Origin: Intrasporangium calvum DSM 43043
Lineage (GTDB): Bacteria > Actinomycetota > Actinomycetes > Actinomycetales > Dermatophilaceae
Length of the DNA: 64,000 bases
Assembly (NCBI RefSeq): GCF_000184685.1
Contig: NC_014830.1
Span: 62,001 to 126,000, forward strand
Reading direction: 5' to 3'
A program made the position numbers and the translations under genes. How positions within the stretch are numbered: position 1 is the first letter of the stretch; every line of letters begins with the position of its first letter. Shown piece after piece: positions 56,545 to 64,000 of the stretch. The notes beneath the pieces are model-generated. The model did no database searches. It saw only the letters and a list, made by a program, of their open reading frames with translations, and had not been told where the DNA came from.

Positions 56545-57807
56545 TCACGCCGCCGGCTCCACCGCTCCGACCTCGGTGACGCCGGGCGACGCGTCGGCTG
56601 GTTCGCCGTGTCCGGCCCAGGCTCGCCGTCCCCGAGCCAGCAGGAGCACCGGCGCGACCGTGACGGTGAGCAGCCCGGCGCCGACGAAGACCGCCCGCGG
56701 TCCGTACCAGCCGGCCGCCACCCCGGCGACGAGGAGGGAGACCACCGACCCGCCGCGGATCGTCCCCATGGCGGCAGCCAGCACCCGGCCCCGCGCCGCG
56801 TCGGCGGTGCGCCCCACGACGAGCGCGAACCCGAGTCCGTTGATGAAGCCGTTGGCGAGACCGGCGACGACGAAGAGCGGGTAGAGCCACGCCACCGAAC
56901 CCACCAGCCCCGCCGCCGCGATCGTCAGGCCCAACGTGCCGGCGGCGGCGGACAGGACCGCGATCCGCCGGCGGTCCCCGTCGATCCTGGTGCACAGCAC
57001 GGAGCCGACGGTCACGCCCGTGCCGAGGCAGAGGCCGAGCAACCCGTACGCCGCGGGTCCGGCGCCGAGGACGTCGATGACGAGGAAGGCCTCGACGACG
57101 TTGGTCCCCTCGAGGGCGACGACGAACAGCACGAGCCCGGCCACGACGAGGCCCGAGACCCGGTCGCGATGCAGGATCCGCCAGCCCGACTCGAGTGCGG
57201 GCGCCGGGGTGGGCGCCGGGGTGGGCGCGGGGCAGCCGGCGCCGGCGCCGGCCCGGTGGGTCCGGACGGCCAGCGCCGCGCCGACGAGCGAGCCGAAGGC
57301 CAGCGTGTCGATGAGGATGACGCCGTGGAAGCCGACGGCCGCGAAGGCGAGTCCCCCGAGGGCCGTGCCGGCGAGCCAGGCTGCGGAGCCAAGGGCCTGC
57401 TGCAGCCCGATCGCCCGCCCGACCTTCTCCTCGCCGACGATCCGCGGCAACAAGGCCCCCCACCCCGGTCCCGCCACCGCCTGGCCGGACTGGATGACGA
57501 GGATGCAGCCGACCTGCCAGCCGAGGGAGGTCGAGGCGAGCAGGCCCGCGGACCCGGCCACCTGCACGAGCGCCGCCGCAGTGAGGAGGTGCCGCGAGTC
57601 TCGGGTGTCGACGAGCCGACCGGCCCACGAGGAGAGGGCGACGACCGGTGCCGCGAAGGCGACGAGGAGCACGGTGAGGTCGAGGGGCTGCCCGGTCTGG
57701 GCGATGAGGATCGACAGGGCGATCAGCGTCATGGCGTCGCCCAGCTGCGACAGAGCCCGCGCACCGAGAGCGATGCGCGCGTCCCGGATCCGAAGCAGTT
57801 CCTTCAT
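56545..57807 (-). CDS. Major facilitator superfamily transporter
   Basis: A 420-residue protein with 12 hydrophobic segments. The central loop (about 195-215) contains a Pro/Thr/Ala repeat (PAPTPAPTPAP). It resembles multidrug or MFS-type permeases with MKELLRIRDARIALGARALSQLGDAM at the start. It is divergent from an ArsR-type regulator gene, and the intergenic operators reach its start codon. It is likely repressed by that regulator. Substrate unknown. Confidence 0.85.
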   Translation of the reverse strand: MKELLRIRDARIALGARALSQLGDAMTLIALSILIAQTGQPLDLTVLLVAFAAPVVALSSWAGRLVDTRDSRHLLTAAALVQVAGSAGLLASTSLGWQVGCILVIQSGQAVAGPGWGALLPRIVGEEKVGRAIGLQQALGSAAWLAGTALGGLAFAAVGFHGVILIDTLAFGSLVGAALAVRTHRAGAGAGCPAPTPAPTPAPALESGWRILHRDRVSGLVVAGLVLFVVALEGTNVVEAFLVIDVLGAGPAAYGLLGLCLGTGVTVGSVLCTRIDGDRRRIAVLSAAAGTLGLTIAAAGLVGSVAWLYPLFVVAGLANGFINGLGFALVVGRTADAARGRVLAAAMGTIRGGSVVSLLVAGVAAGWYGPRAVFVGAGLLTVTVAPVLLLARGRRAWAGHGEPADASPGVTEVGAVEPAA

Positions 57808-57812
57808 AAATC

Positions 57813-57852
57813 GTGAAGATAGTGCTTCACAACTCCTGAAGTCAATCCTTCA
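57813..57852. promoter_or_regulatory. Paired operators between MFS and ArsR-type genes
   Basis: GTGAAG-N6-CTTCAC at 57813-57830 and TGAAG-N6-CTTCA at 57837-57852, both perfect, centres 23 bases apart. They share the TGAAG-N6-CTTCA core and lie between the divergent starts. Confidence 0.75.
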
Positions 57853-57874
57853 CGTCCGTCCTAGGATGAGGGTC

Positions 57875-58465
57875 ATGGCCACCCTGCGCCGTCCCACCGA
57901 GGCACTCGAGGTCGACGACCCCCGGGCCCTACGGGCTCTCGCCCATCCCGCGCGACAGCGGATCATCAACGAGCTGCTCGCCGGCCGCGTCATGACGGCG
58001 ACCGAGGCAGCCGAGCTCGTCGGACTGTCCCCCTCCGCCGTGAGCCACCACCTGCGGGCGCTCGAGCGGTACGGGATCGCTGAGCGGGCGGAGACGGGCG
58101 GAGACGCACGGACGAGGCCGTGGCGCTCGCGGTTCACGGAGCTGAGCTACGTGCCCAGGTCCCCGGGCGGCGTCCAGGTCGCCAACGCCGTGGTCCGGGG
58201 CGAGCTGGCCAAGCTGGCGCGCAACATCGCCGTCGTCGTCGAGGCCAACGAGGCCGCGCAGCAGGCGGGCGAGCGCCCAGCCCCGAGGGACAGCGTCGGG
58301 ATCAGCGTGAGCGAGAGATGGCTGACCGACGAGGAGCGCCGCGACGTCGTTGCCCGGATCGAGGAACTGCTCCGCACCCTGCCCGAGCGACACTCCGGGA
58401 ACGCGCCGGAGGGTTCGGTCCGGATGTCCCTCGTCCTGTCGTTCGTGCCTGTCGCGGGCGACTGA
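57875..58465 (+). CDS. ArsR-type winged-helix regulator
   Basis: A 196-residue regulator. The winged helix (about 18-85, [50 protein letters not shown]) is followed by a C-terminal helical domain. No metal-binding Cys motif is seen, so it probably senses a non-metal ligand. TAGGAT ends 7 bases before the ATG, a leaderless-type start. It is divergent from the MFS transporter and likely controls both genes. Confidence 0.87.
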   Translation: MATLRRPTEALEVDDPRALRALAHPARQRIINELLAGRVMTATEAAELVGLSPSAVSHHLRALERYGIAERAETGGDARTRPWRSRFTELSYVPRSPGGVQVANAVVRGELAKLARNIAVVVEANEAAQQAGERPAPRDSVGISVSERWLTDEERRDVVARIEELLRTLPERHSGNAPEGSVRMSLVLSFVPVAGD

Positions 58466-58590
58466 CCCGGCCCGGGCGATCCTCTGAGCCACTCACCCCT
58501 TGCCTCCGGAGGCAAGGTCGGACAAGACTCCGGTGGGGGACCCCCAGACCAAGCCACGTTTCTCACTGCAGTGCGGCAGGAGGCCGAGGA

Positions 58591-59106
58591 ATGACCCGTA
58601 TCACCGTGAAGGTCGACGGAGTCGAGTACTCCGACGACATCGAGCCCCGGACCTTGTTGGTCCACTACCTGAGGGAGACCGTCGGCAAGACGGGCACCGT
58701 CGTCGGTTGCGACACGAGCAACTGCGGCGCCTGCACCGTCCACCTCGACGGTCGCAGCGTCAAGTCCTGCAACGTCCTCGCGGTCCAGGTGGACGGCCAT
58801 GAGGTGACGACCATCGAGGGGCTGGCCGACACGGCCGGGACCGACGGGACGCTCCACCCGATGCAGGTCGCCTTCCACGAGGCCCACGGGCTCCAGTGCG
58901 GCTACTGCACGCCCGGCATGATCATGCAGGCCTGCGACCTGCTCAAGGAGAACCCCGACCCGACCGAGGCAGAGATCCGGGAGGGGCTCGAGGGCAACCT
59001 CTGTCGCTGCACCGGCTACCACAACATCGTCAAGGCGGTGCAGCAGGCGGCGGCCGCGATGGCGGGCAGCCGGCCCGAGCCCACCCGCGAGGAGGTGACG
59101 TCGTGA
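58591..59106 (+). CDS. coxS: CO dehydrogenase-type small subunit (2Fe-2S)
   Basis: A 171-residue iron-sulfur subunit. The plant-ferredoxin-like cluster uses Cys40, Cys45, Cys48 and Cys60 ([10 protein letters not shown]). The second cluster uses Cys103, Cys106, Cys138 and Cys140 ([20 protein letters not shown]). It passes electrons from the molybdenum site to FAD. AGGAGGCCGAGGA precedes the ATG. Its stop overlaps the coxL start (GTGA). Confidence 0.93.
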   Translation: MTRITVKVDGVEYSDDIEPRTLLVHYLRETVGKTGTVVGCDTSNCGACTVHLDGRSVKSCNVLAVQVDGHEVTTIEGLADTAGTDGTLHPMQVAFHEAHGLQCGYCTPGMIMQACDLLKENPDPTEAEIREGLEGNLCRCTGYHNIVKAVQQAAAAMAGSRPEPTREEVTS

Positions 59107-61592
59107 CCATGACCGAGGACACCCCCACGACCGAGGCGCCGACGGGCGAGGTCGGTCGGGCCCGCAAGCGCAAGGAGGACCAGCGTCTCATCACCGGTCG
59201 CACCCGGTGGACGGACAACATCACCCTGCCCGGCATGCTCCACATCGCGATGGTCCGCAGTCCCTTCGCGCACGCACGGGTCACGGCCATCGCCACCGCC
59301 GAGGCCAAGGCCGCCCGCAACGTCGTGGCCGTCCTCACCGGCGAGGACCTCAAGGAGGTCCAGGGGGTCAACGCCAACGCGTGGCCGATCGCCACCGACC
59401 AGGTGACGCCCACGCACCTGCCGATGGCGGTCGACCACGTCGCCTGCGCCGGCGAGATCGTCGCCTGTGTCGTCGCCCGGTCTGCCGCGGAGGCGCGCGA
59501 CGCGGCCGAGCTGGTCGACGTCGACTACGACGAGCTGCCCGCGGTCCTCGACATGAAGGAAGCCCTCAAGGACGAGGTCCTCGCACACCCCGACCTGGGC
59601 ACGAACAAGTCCGCCTTCTGGCAGCTCGACTCCAAGGAGGCGGGCAGCGGCGACGACGTCGACGAGGCCATCGAGGCGGCCCGGTCCGACGGCATCGTCA
59701 TCGAGCGCGAGTTCCGCCAGCAACGGCTCATCCCGGCCTTCATGGAGCCGCGCTCCGTGGTCGTCGACCCGACCGGCGAGCAGATCACCATGTGGTCCGC
59801 GACCCAGATCCCCCACATCCTGCGCTTCCTGCTCGCGGCGACCACGGGCGTCTCCGAGTCGAAGATCCGGGTGATCGCGCCCGACGTCGGCGGCGGCTTC
59901 GGCGGCAAGCTCCAGACGACGCCCGAGGAGTTCGTCGCGTTCGCGGCGGCGCGCCGGCTCGGCAAGCCGGTCAAGTACACCGAGACCCGCTCCGAGTCGC
60001 TCGTGTCCGGACACCACGGTCGCGACCAGTGGCAGAAGCTGACGCTGTCGGCCCGAAGGGACGGGACGGTCACCGGGCTCAAGGTCGAACTGCTCGCGGA
60101 CCTCGGCGCCTACGTCGCGCTCGTCGGCGGGGGCGTCCCCGTCCTCGGAGCCTGGATGTTCAACTCGATCTACAAGTTCCCGGCCTACCGGTTCAACGTC
60201 CAGACCATCCTGACGAACAAGACCTGGGTCGACGCCTACCGCGGGGCCGGCCGTCCCGAGGCGACCTTCGGCATCGAGCGGATGATGGACGAGCTCGCGG
60301 CCGAGCTCGGCCGGGACCCCCTCGAGGTCCGCGAGCAGAACTGGATCACGCACGAGGAGTTCCCGTTCACCACGGTCGCCGGGATGACGTACGACTCCGG
60401 CAACTACGAGGCGGCGACAGCCCGGGCCCGTGAGCTCTTCGACTACGACGCGCTGCGCGCCGAGCAGCAGCGCCGCCGTGAGGCGAACGACCCGGTCCAG
60501 CTCGGCATCGGGGTCTCGACCTTCACCGAGATGTGCGGCCTGGCGCCCTCCCGGGTGCTCGGCTCGCTCAGCTACGGCGCCGGCGGCTGGGAGCACGCGA
60601 GCATCCGGATGCTCCCGACCGGCAAGGTCGAGGTCGTCACCGGCACGTCACCGCACGGCCAGGGCCACGAGACGGCGTGGAGCCAGATCGTCGCCGACCG
60701 GCTCGGGGTCCCCTTCGAGGATGTCGAGGTCCTCCACGGCGACACCCAGATCAGCCACAAGGGCCTCGACACCTACGGGTCCCGCTCGCTCGTCGTGGGG
60801 GGTGAGGCGCTCGTGCTCGCCGCCGACAAGGTCATCGAGAAGGCCCGCCCCATCGCGGCGCACCTGCTCGAGGCGAGCGCCGACGACCTCGAGTTCTCGG
60901 CGGGCCGCTTCGGGGTCAAGGGCACCGACCAGGGTCTGACGATGGCGGAGATCGCCCTCGCCAGCTTCGCCGCGCACAACCTTCCGGACGGGGTCGAGCC
61001 GGGCCTCGACTCGGACGCGACCTACGACCCGGTCAACTTCTCCTTCCCGCACGGCACGCACCTGTGCGCGATGGAGGTCGACACCGAGACCGGCGCGTCG
61101 AGGATGCGCTCCTACGTCTGCGTCGACGACATCGGCGTCGTGGTCAACCCGCTCATCGCCGATGGTCAAATCCACGGCGGGTTGGTCCAAGGCATCGCCC
61201 AGGCGCTCTGGGAGGGCGCGGAGTACGACGAGAACGGCACGCTGGTCACCGGCTCGTTCGTCGACTACACCCTCCCGACCGCGGCTGACACGATCAGCTT
61301 CGTCACCGACTACACCGTCTCCCCGTCGACGACGAACACCTTGGGCACCAAGGGAGTCGGCGAGGCAGGCACCATCGCCTCGACCCCTGCGGTCGTCAAC
61401 GCGATCGTCGACGCGCTGCGGCCGATGGGCGTGCACGACGTGCCGATGCCGTGCACTCCGGAGCGGGTGTGGCGCGCCATCCAGTCCGGTGGGTCCGACC
61501 GTCAGGTCGAGTCGTCCGGGGACGCGCAGCCGCACTTCGACCCGGCGGCTCCCAACCAAGACACCCCCGAGACGGAAGGCGGTGCCCGGTGA
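59103..61592 (+). CDS. coxL: Molybdenum hydroxylase large subunit, form II CoxL-like
   Basis: An 829-residue subunit that binds molybdopterin cytosine dinucleotide. It shows VGGGFGGKL, the active-site loop AYRGAGR (378-384) and the catalytic Glu in GTKGVGEAG. True aerobic CO dehydrogenases (form I) have AYXCSFR, so this is a form II enzyme whose substrate is uncertain. The GTG at 59103 overlaps coxS; ATG at 59109 is an alternative. The acidic/polar C-terminal ~35 residues extend past the usual end. Confidence 0.9.
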   Translation: MTMTEDTPTTEAPTGEVGRARKRKEDQRLITGRTRWTDNITLPGMLHIAMVRSPFAHARVTAIATAEAKAARNVVAVLTGEDLKEVQGVNANAWPIATDQVTPTHLPMAVDHVACAGEIVACVVARSAAEARDAAELVDVDYDELPAVLDMKEALKDEVLAHPDLGTNKSAFWQLDSKEAGSGDDVDEAIEAARSDGIVIEREFRQQRLIPAFMEPRSVVVDPTGEQITMWSATQIPHILRFLLAATTGVSESKIRVIAPDVGGGFGGKLQTTPEEFVAFAAARRLGKPVKYTETRSESLVSGHHGRDQWQKLTLSARRDGTVTGLKVELLADLGAYVALVGGGVPVLGAWMFNSIYKFPAYRFNVQTILTNKTWVDAYRGAGRPEATFGIERMMDELAAELGRDPLEVREQNWITHEEFPFTTVAGMTYDSGNYEAATARARELFDYDALRAEQQRRREANDPVQLGIGVSTFTEMCGLAPSRVLGSLSYGAGGWEHASIRMLPTGKVEVVTGTSPHGQGHETAWSQIVADRLGVPFEDVEVLHGDTQISHKGLDTYGSRSLVVGGEALVLAADKVIEKARPIAAHLLEASADDLEFSAGRFGVKGTDQGLTMAEIALASFAAHNLPDGVEPGLDSDATYDPVNFSFPHGTHLCAMEVDTETGASRMRSYVCVDDIGVVVNPLIADGQIHGGLVQGIAQALWEGAEYDENGTLVTGSFVDYTLPTAADTISFVTDYTVSPSTTNTLGTKGVGEAGTIASTPAVVNAIVDALRPMGVHDVPMPCTPERVWRAIQSGGSDRQVESSGDAQPHFDPAAPNQDTPETEGGAR

Positions 61593-62446
61593 TCCCCGCA
61601 TCGTTCGACTACGTGGCACCGACCACCGTTGCCGAGGCGCTCGCGGCGCTCGCGGAGCACGGGGACGAGGCCAAGGTCCTCGCCGGCGGTCAGTCCCTGC
61701 TGCCGATCCTGCGGATGCGCCTCAACGCCCCGAGCGTCGTGATCGACCTCGGGCGGATCGCCGAGCTCCAGGGGATCTCGGAGGAGGGTGACGTCATCGT
61801 CATCGGTGCCATGACGCCGTATGCCGCTGTGCTCGCTTCCGAGGTCGTGTCCACTCACGCCGGGCTGCTGTCCAAGGCGGTCGCCACGGTGGCCGACCCG
61901 CAGATCCGGCACCGGGGGACCGTCGGTGGGGCGCTCGTCCACGCCGACCCGGCCGGTGACGTCGGCGCGCCCGTGCTCGCGCTGGGGGCGCAGGTGGTCG
62001 TGGCCGGAGCCGGCGGGCAGACCCGCACGGTCGCCGCGGACGACTTCTTCGAGGACCTGTTCACGACGGCGGTCGGTGAGGGTGAGCTGCTGACCCAGAT
62101 CCGGATCCCGAAGCACACGGGCTGGGGCTCCCACTACGAGAAGTTCGTCCGGGTCAGCCACCAGTGGTCCATCGTCGCGGTCGCGGCCGCGGTGCGGGTC
62201 GAGGGTGGCTCCATCGCCGAGGCCCGCGTCGGTCTGACCAACATGGGCGCGACCCCGTTGCGGGCCCGGTCCGTGGAGGCCGCGCTGGTCGGCCAGGCGC
62301 CCACCGACGAGGCCGTCCGGGCGGCGGTGGCTCAGGTGGCCGACGGCACGAACCCGCCGTCCGACCTCAACGGCGGCGCGGACTACCGTCGCCACCTCGC
62401 GACGGTGTTGACCCGCCGCGCGGTCCTCGCGGCGGCAGGGGCGTGA
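61589..62446 (+). CDS. coxM: CO dehydrogenase-type medium subunit (FAD)
   Basis: A 285-residue flavoprotein. FAD-binding motifs are VLAGGQSLLPILRMR and ATVADPQIRHRGTVGGALVHADPAGD. A C-terminal CO_deh_flav_C domain ends with DYRRHLATVLTRRAVLAA. The GTG start overlaps the coxL stop (GTGA). A copy of the dispersed motif at 61819-61832 encodes TPYAAVLAS. Gene order is S-L-M rather than the M-S-L of the classical cox operon. Confidence 0.91.
   Translation: MIPASFDYVAPTTVAEALAALAEHGDEAKVLAGGQSLLPILRMRLNAPSVVIDLGRIAELQGISEEGDVIVIGAMTPYAAVLASEVVSTHAGLLSKAVATVADPQIRHRGTVGGALVHADPAGDVGAPVLALGAQVVVAGAGGQTRTVAADDFFEDLFTTAVGEGELLTQIRIPKHTGWGSHYEKFVRVSHQWSIVAVAAAVRVEGGSIAEARVGLTNMGATPLRARSVEAALVGQAPTDEAVRAAVAQVADGTNPPSDLNGGADYRRHLATVLTRRAVLAAAGA
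61819..61832 (+). repeat. Dispersed 14-bp motif, copy 19
   Basis: GTATGCCGCTGTGC, one mismatch, continued by TCGCTT; inside coxM. Confidence 0.8.
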
Positions 62447-62453
62447 TCGTCGG

Positions 62454-63284
62454 ATGGAGCTCACCCACTCGTTCACCGTGCCGACCTCCGTCGACGAGGC
62501 GTGGGTGCTCCTCACCGACCTGAGACGCGTCGGTGACTGCTTCCCGGGGGCCACCGTCACCGAGGTCACCGGCGACGAGTTCACCGGAACCGTCAAAGTC
62601 AAGCTGGGCCCGATCTCCCTCGTCTACGGGGGCTCGGGCTCGTTCGTCGCCAGGGACGACGAGAACCACCGGGCGGTGATCGAGGCGAAGGGGAAGGACA
62701 AACGGGGCAACGGCACTGCGGGGGCCACGGTCACGGTCGAGCTGACGCCCGACGGTGACGGCGCCCGGGCCGACGTCGTCACCGACCTCGCCGTGACGGG
62801 CAAGCCGGCTCAGTTCGGCCGGGGAGTGATGCAGGACGTCTCCGACAAGCTCCTGGGCCAGTTCATCGCCTGTATCGAGAAGCAGCTCGGCGGCGGCGCG
62901 CCCGTGGTCACCGAGGCGGACGCGGCGCCGGTTCCGCAGGCGACGGTCCAGGACGCCGGGGAGGCCGCCCAGCGACCCGAGATCGTCACGGACGCGGTGC
63001 CCGACCAGGTGCACGACACCGGCGAGCCGCTGACCTTGCCCGAGGAGGTGGAACGGTCGAAGTCCGCTGCGGCCGAGGCCGCAGCGGCGGCTGCCGCACT
63101 GCGAGGTCCCACCCCGGGCGCTCGGTCGGCCGCTCCGTCGGGCGGTGAATCTGCCGATGATGCGCTCGACCTCGGTGCGACCGTGCTGCCCGTCCTCATC
63201 CAGCGTTACTCGGGCTTCGCGGTCGCCGCGGTCGCGGGAGCTGTCGTGGGCTGGCTCCTCGGACGACGGCAGTCCCACCGCTGA
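62454..63284 (+). CDS. coxG: CoxG-like SRPBCC protein with C-terminal membrane anchor
   Basis: A 276-residue protein. The CoxG/SRPBCC domain covers about 1-150 (ELTHSFTVPTSVDEAWVLLTDLRRVGDCFPGATV, VKVKLGPISLVYGGSG, ALTGKP-like AVTGKPAQFGRGVM). An Ala-rich linker leads to a C-terminal membrane segment (FAVAAVAGAVVGWLL). CoxG anchors CO dehydrogenase to the membrane or recruits quinone. It lies 7 bases after coxM. Its stop is part of a terminator hairpin. Confidence 0.88.
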   Translation: MELTHSFTVPTSVDEAWVLLTDLRRVGDCFPGATVTEVTGDEFTGTVKVKLGPISLVYGGSGSFVARDDENHRAVIEAKGKDKRGNGTAGATVTVELTPDGDGARADVVTDLAVTGKPAQFGRGVMQDVSDKLLGQFIACIEKQLGGGAPVVTEADAAPVPQATVQDAGEAAQRPEIVTDAVPDQVHDTGEPLTLPEEVERSKSAAAEAAAAAAALRGPTPGARSAAPSGGESADDALDLGATVLPVLIQRYSGFAVAAVAGAVVGWLLGRRQSHR

Positions 63285-63341
63285 CCGAGAGAGCAGTTCG
63301 CGCCATGCACGGTGTCGCGAACTGCTCTCCCGATCGGTCAG
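63281..63341. terminator. Convergent terminator with GAGAGCAGTTCG arms
   Basis: Arms GAGAGCAGTTCGCG (63289-63302) and complement (63316-63329), plus outer CTGACCGA/TCGGTCAG (63281-63288 and 63334-63341). It sits between the convergent ends of coxG and the cyclodeaminase gene and shares its inner arm with the hairpin at 24473. Confidence 0.8.
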
Positions 63342-64000
63342 GCGCGCGCCACCCCGGCCGCGATGACGAGGTCCTCCCAGGACATGCCGACGCTCTTGAA
63401 GACGTTCGGGCGGTCGGTGGCGCGCCCGACGGCACCGGTGACCAGGTCCTTCAGCGGATGCAGGTCCGCGGTGCTGAGCACTCCTTCCCCCATCGCCAGC
63501 ACGACGTCGCCCGCCTCGCGCAGGGCCGTGCCGATGTCCTCGACGACGACGAGCGAGCGACCCAGCAGCGCTGCGTCGAGCTCGCGGCGGTCCGGCTCAT
63601 GCGAGCCGATCGCGACGACGCACGCGCCGTCGGCGACCCAGGAGCCGTCCAGGACGGGAGTGCCTGCGGACGTCGCTGTGACGACGACCTCGGAGCCGCC
63701 GACGGCGGTGCGCACCCGCACGTCCTCGGCGGCGAGAGCCGTCGTCTCGACTCCGAGCTCGTCGATCCGTCGGGCCGTGGCCCGGGCCCCGTCGAGGTGG
63801 CGCGTGACGATCACGACCCGCTCCGGCTGCCGGACGGCGAGCACGGCCTCGACGTGACCCAGTGCCTGCGGCCCGCCTCCGAAGACGGTCAACGTCCGAG
63901 TTGTCGGCGGGGCCAACGCGTCCACGGCCACCGCTGACACCGCCGGAGTCCGGAGCGACGTGATGGCGCTGCCGTCCAGGATGACCGACGGGGCGAGGGT
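63338..64000 (-). CDS. Ornithine cyclodeaminase/mu-crystallin family protein, 5' end outside window
   Basis: The visible 220 residues read ILDGSAITSLRTPAVSAVAVDAL and then the NAD(P)-binding TLTVFGGGPQALGHVEAVLAV. Later come SEVVVTATSAGTPVLDGSWVADGACVVAIGSHEPDRREL and DLVTGAVGRATDRPNVFKSVG. These are typical of the ornithine cyclodeaminase/mu-crystallin family. In the usual GxGxQA motif the second Gly is Gly-Gly-Pro here (GGGPQA). It is convergent with coxG. The catalytic N-terminus lies outside the window, so substrate cannot be judged. Confidence 0.88.
   Translation of the reverse strand, partial: TLAPSVILDGSAITSLRTPAVSAVAVDALAPPTTRTLTVFGGGPQALGHVEAVLAVRQPERVVIVTRHLDGARATARRIDELGVETTALAAEDVRVRTAVGGSEVVVTATSAGTPVLDGSWVADGACVVAIGSHEPDRRELDAALLGRSLVVVEDIGTALREAGDVVLAMGEGVLSTADLHPLKDLVTGAVGRATDRPNVFKSVGMSWEDLVIAAGVARA

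Noticed and set aside
59103-61592. Bona fide (form I) aerobic CO dehydrogenase
   Set aside because: The active-site loop is AYRGAGR, not AYXCSFR.

Overview
The window is about 71% GC, dense with GTG starts and 4-base start/stop overlaps, and carries the near-origin order typical of Actinomycetota: ppiA, rhomboid, crgA, a DUF881 gene, a TrpG-type amidotransferase, then pknB-pknA-pbpA-rodA-pstP-fhaB-fhaA. Overall content (DUF222/HNH endonuclease, SigK/RskA, cox genes) suggests a Micrococcales member, perhaps Intrasporangiaceae; that family placement is inference.

Layout. 1-900: the end of a two-gene conflict unit (caspase-like peptidase and EACC1) and a candidate small RNA. 0.9-15.1 kb: two envelope or stress-type proteins, the near-origin core and the Ser/Thr kinase/phosphatase and cell-wall operon, all of whose genes are on the minus strand and mostly overlap by 4 bases. 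15.4-20 kb: a ParA/MinD-like ATPase, tRNA-Leu(CAG), a Lon-N domain protein, an M50-type membrane peptidase and a lipase. 20-24.5 kb: a LacI-regulated carbohydrate ABC transporter without its ATPase. 24.6-29.7 kb: DinB-like, CPBP protease, a pRiA4b-UPF0158 fusion, a PfkB kinase and a lytic transglycosylase. 29.8-33.6 kb: assimilatory sulfur genes (sulfite/nitrite reductase, APS reductase, siroheme synthase). 33.6-37.8 kb: an APH kinase, a membrane protein, a VWA protein, a small HTH protein and sigK-rskA. 37.9-41.6 kb: a fasciclin lipoprotein and a sulfite-oxidase-like protein with SigK-like promoters, an SRPBCC protein and a hydrolase. 42.2-46.3 kb: an operon of ATP-grasp ligase, S51-like peptidase and two esterases. 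46.5-63.3 kb: a peptide-type binding protein, then molybdenum-hydroxylase accessory genes (MocA-like, MoxR, VWA/CoxE, XdhC). About 6 kb of unrelated genes and a deletion scar separate these from the coxSLMG structural operon. The right edge is an ornithine cyclodeaminase family gene.

The most unusual signal is a short motif, GTATGCCGCTGRGC (loosely extended to CCGTATGCCGCTGRGCTCGCT). I count 19 near-identical copies on both strands, about half in the small intergenic fraction and the rest inside unrelated genes in different reading contexts. One pair forms a perfect 17-bp-stem hairpin between two ABC transporter genes. Its density, strand balance and paired terminator-like copies resemble DNA-uptake sequences of other bacteria, a role I can only propose. 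Other items worth checking are a DnaA-box cluster between convergent genes near the origin, SigK-like promoters, the ligase/peptidase/esterase operon, a 30-bp phased repeat array and a deletion scar joining an ECF41-type sigma factor to an epimerase.
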